From NCBI GenBank assembly GCA_035299065.1, contig DATGXI010000003.1, positions 1-6,697 on the forward strand: a DNA stretch of 6,697 bases, in the 5' to 3' direction. The first letter of the stretch is position 1, and every line of letters starts with the position of its first letter. The stretch comes from DASPJQ01 sp035299065 (lineage in GTDB: Bacteria > Bacteroidota > Bacteroidia > Flavobacteriales_D > UBA2798). Shown in pieces: positions 5,478 through 6,697 of the stretch. The position numbers and the translations under genes are program-made. The notes beneath the pieces were generated by a model. The model made no database searches, was not told where the DNA came from, and saw nothing but the letters and a program-made list of their open reading frames with translations.

Positions 5478-5505
5478 AATTATGAATTATCAATCATCAA
5501 ATTAG
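5478..5505. repeat. Short 7-bp-period array between two minus-strand envelope genes
   Basis: Heptads AATTATG (5478-5484), AATTATC (5485-5491) and AATCATC (5492-5498) are followed by a diverged AAATTAG (5499-5505). The unit resembles a shifted form of the TTATCAA heptads at 4931-4951. It lies between the lipoprotein start and the stop of the small membrane protein gene. Confidence 0.5.
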
Positions 5506-5528
5506 GTAAACCTGTTTAAGCAAGCTGA

Positions 5529-5789
5529 TCACTTTTTAGTAAGCTCATCAAGCCTGGCCTTTTCACTCTTTGAAAGGCTGTCAATTCCTTTTTTATGAAT
5601 TTTTTCAAGCAGGCGGTTCAGTTCATCTTCACGTGCTTTTTTTTCGGCATTGTAGCGGTCATCAAGGGTTGTGTACTTGTTATTGCTGCTGCCGCCAAAA
5701 CCAATGGAAGTACCGCGGTTCCTGAATACAAGAAAATATACCACTACAAAAAGCGCGCATAGTATCAATATAAGTCCAATGGGATTCAT
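5529..5789 (-). CDS. Small single-pass membrane protein with rhomboid-tail-like C-terminus
   Basis: An 86-residue protein. Residues 4-22 (IGLILILCALFVVVYFLVF) form one transmembrane segment, followed by RNR, which suggests the C-terminal part faces the cytoplasm. A short Gly/Ser/Asn-rich linker (26-38) leads to a charged region. Residues 57-86 contain LNRLLEKIHKKGIDSLSKSE, which resembles the conserved tail found at the end of many Bacteroidota rhomboid proteases (pattern L-x-LL-x-KI-x-x-x-G-x-x-SL-(T/S)-x-x-E, the region I know as DUF6576). No rhomboid catalytic domain is present, so this is a stand-alone membrane-anchored copy of that motif. That family link is from memory and moderate in strength; the function of the motif is not known to me. 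The ATG (5787-5789) begins directly before the membrane segment, and the spacing from neighbouring genes (116 bp and 142 bp) does not force an operon. Confidence 0.8.
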   Translation of the reverse strand: MNPIGLILILCALFVVVYFLVFRNRGTSIGFGGSSNNKYTTLDDRYNAEKKAREDELNRLLEKIHKKGIDSLSKSEKARLDELTKK

Positions 5790-5793
5790 GTCA

Positions 5794-5801
5794 CAAATTT
5801 A
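5794..5801 (-). promoter_or_regulatory. Possible -7 box immediately upstream of the small membrane protein gene
   Basis: TAAATTTG on the minus strand is an exact TAnnTTTG match ending only 4 bp before the ATG at 5789. Transcription would start at or next to the start codon, giving a leaderless mRNA. The -33 area has only TTTCG instead of TTTG. The sequence is AT-rich, so a chance match is quite possible. Confidence 0.28.
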
Positions 5802-5931
5802 TAAGACTTATTTTACGAAACGTGGTAAGGAAGGTTTTTTTTTCAATAGAAACAATTAAAATATGGAATGCGCTTTGGATTTTTTAACAAAAACAGGCCG
5901 GACGCTTTTTCTGGTCTCTGTAAGCTGGTAA

Positions 5932-6528
5932 CTATTTTCTTGTCATTACCTGTGGGTCGAATTTCAGGTTGTGGAAAATGCTTTTCATTTCCTTGTGAAT
6001 GGTTTCCAAATCATCGCCCAGGTAAAAAACGTAACCCTGGCCATAATCGTTTTTATGCAGCAAAACCATTAAGCAGTATTTATATCCCTGGGCCCAGGTA
6101 CCAACGGGCACGGCTCCTGAAGCGCCCCAGTCAGCATTAAATTCAGTTTTTACCGCTTCACTGCCAAATACATTTGGATCGGGCATACGGCCTGAGATGT
6201 TTAAGAGCGTAACCTGCATAAGAGACGGTGCGCAGGTATTGGGATCAACCATTGATGCGGTAGAATTGTTTTTTGACGCTTCATAGGTTTTTAATTCTTC
6301 GTCCATTGGACGCACGGCATAACGCACTTCAAATTTTTTTCGCGGATGTTTGTATGACTTTTCCCAATCCATTTGGGCATTGTCAACTGGTTTTACCTCT
6401 TTGTATCCTTTAGGTTCTTCAAATGTCATTCCCGTCCTTGTTAAAAGGGAGTCAAACCGGTTTTGCGTGTTTGCATTGGTGCAACACAGCATTAAAATAA
6501 GCACAAGTAAACCCGAATACCGAAACAT
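5932..6528 (-). CDS. Exported protein of unknown function
   Basis: A 198-residue protein with an N-terminal hydrophobic export signal (residues 4-16, SGLLVLILMLCC) followed by TNANTQNRF, so cleavage is probably near residues 19-22. The cysteines 15-16 do not sit in a good lipobox, so a lipoprotein is possible but not favoured. The mature part starts with a FEEPKGYKEV segment (36-45) and later shows strands and turns: KFEVRYAVRPMDEE (65-78), the segment around NADWGASGAVPVG (131-143), YKYCLMVLLHKND (149-161), GYVFYLGDD (165-173), then a terminal helix and strand (TIHKEMKSIFHNLKFD, 176-191). This layout is reminiscent of small PsbP/DUF1795-like periplasmic folds, which is only an impression. 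Two cysteines (99 and 152) remain in the mature protein and could pair. ATG 6526-6528 opens the signal directly. No promoter or strong terminator is evident. Confidence 0.8.
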   Translation of the reverse strand: MFRYSGLLVLILMLCCTNANTQNRFDSLLTRTGMTFEEPKGYKEVKPVDNAQMDWEKSYKHPRKKFEVRYAVRPMDEELKTYEASKNNSTASMVDPNTCAPSLMQVTLLNISGRMPDPNVFGSEAVKTEFNADWGASGAVPVGTWAQGYKYCLMVLLHKNDYGQGYVFYLGDDLETIHKEMKSIFHNLKFDPQVMTRK

Positions 6529-6632
6529 AGCCTTAACGTTGGTATTAATTTACGTAAACGCCATGGGTATTTCAAGCCTGCCCGGGTTTTGATATTAACA
6601 GGTTTTGAGCAGGGTTATGTACAAACAAACGT

Positions 6633-6697
6633 TCATATCCTTTCAAACTCTTGAAATATAATTGTTTCTATAACCCAACCGTCATATAAACCGGGCA
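6633..6697 (-). CDS. Possible C-terminal end of a gene entering from the right edge
   Basis: One minus-strand frame is open from the right edge for 20 codons, reading PGLYDGWVIETIIFQEFERI and then TGA (6633-6635). The composition is protein-like (Gly-Leu-Tyr-Asp-Gly-Trp, then an amphipathic end), codon use fits the neighbours, and the other two minus frames close quickly. The piece is too short for identification. If real, the gene lies 104 bp upstream of the exported protein gene on the same strand. Confidence 0.35.
   Translation of the reverse strand, partial: PGLYDGWVIETIIFQEFERI

Noticed and set aside
5880..5931. Terminator after the exported protein gene (A- and T-runs around GGCCGG)
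   Set aside because: I could not pair the flanking sequence into a stem of convincing length on the minus strand.
6529..6632. Hairpin CCTGC/GCAGG upstream of the exported protein gene
   Set aside because: Only 5 bp with a loop of more than 20 nt and no U-tract, so no support for a terminator or riboswitch.

Overview
The window looks like a piece of a Bacteroidota (Bacteroidetes) chromosome of moderate-to-low GC. Four things support this: a HisRS of the longer LRYDLTVPFARY type usual in that phylum; a tandem-domain universal stress protein and a small HEAT-like protein of kinds familiar from it; exact matches to the Bacteroidota -7 promoter box TAnnTTTG; and no Shine-Dalgarno sequences. The species cannot be read from the sequence. 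No phage, transposase, CRISPR array, rRNA or tRNA was seen.

Layout, left to right. The 5' part of an unidentified gene runs off the left edge on the minus strand (1-167) and is divergent from hisS (+, 304-1662). hisS converges on a minus-strand pair: a universal stress protein (1808-2623, GTG start) preceded by a HEAT/ARM-like protein (2717-3253, TTG start). Each of these two genes is followed by a recognisable intrinsic terminator. A divergent intergenic region (3254-3480) carries a GC-rich palindromic element, then comes a secreted TPR-type protein (+, 3481-4929). This converges on a run of minus-strand envelope genes: a small lipoprotein (5047-5412), a single-pass membrane protein with a rhomboid-tail-like C-terminus (5529-5789), an exported protein of unknown function (5932-6528), and possibly the C-terminal end of a further gene at the right edge (6633-6697).

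The genes do not form one obvious pathway. hisS is a housekeeping translation gene, usp a stress gene, and the rest are mostly cell-envelope proteins without a clear function. I see no convincing new multi-gene system.

The most distinctive signal is non-coding. Four separate intergenic places (229-305, 4931-4951, 4996-5051, 5478-5505) hold short arrays with a strict 7-bp period but a different heptamer consensus each time. One runs into the hisS start codon and another through the lipoprotein stop codon. The second notable signal is the palindromic element at 3311-3372, where one arm can pair with either of two identical flanking arms.
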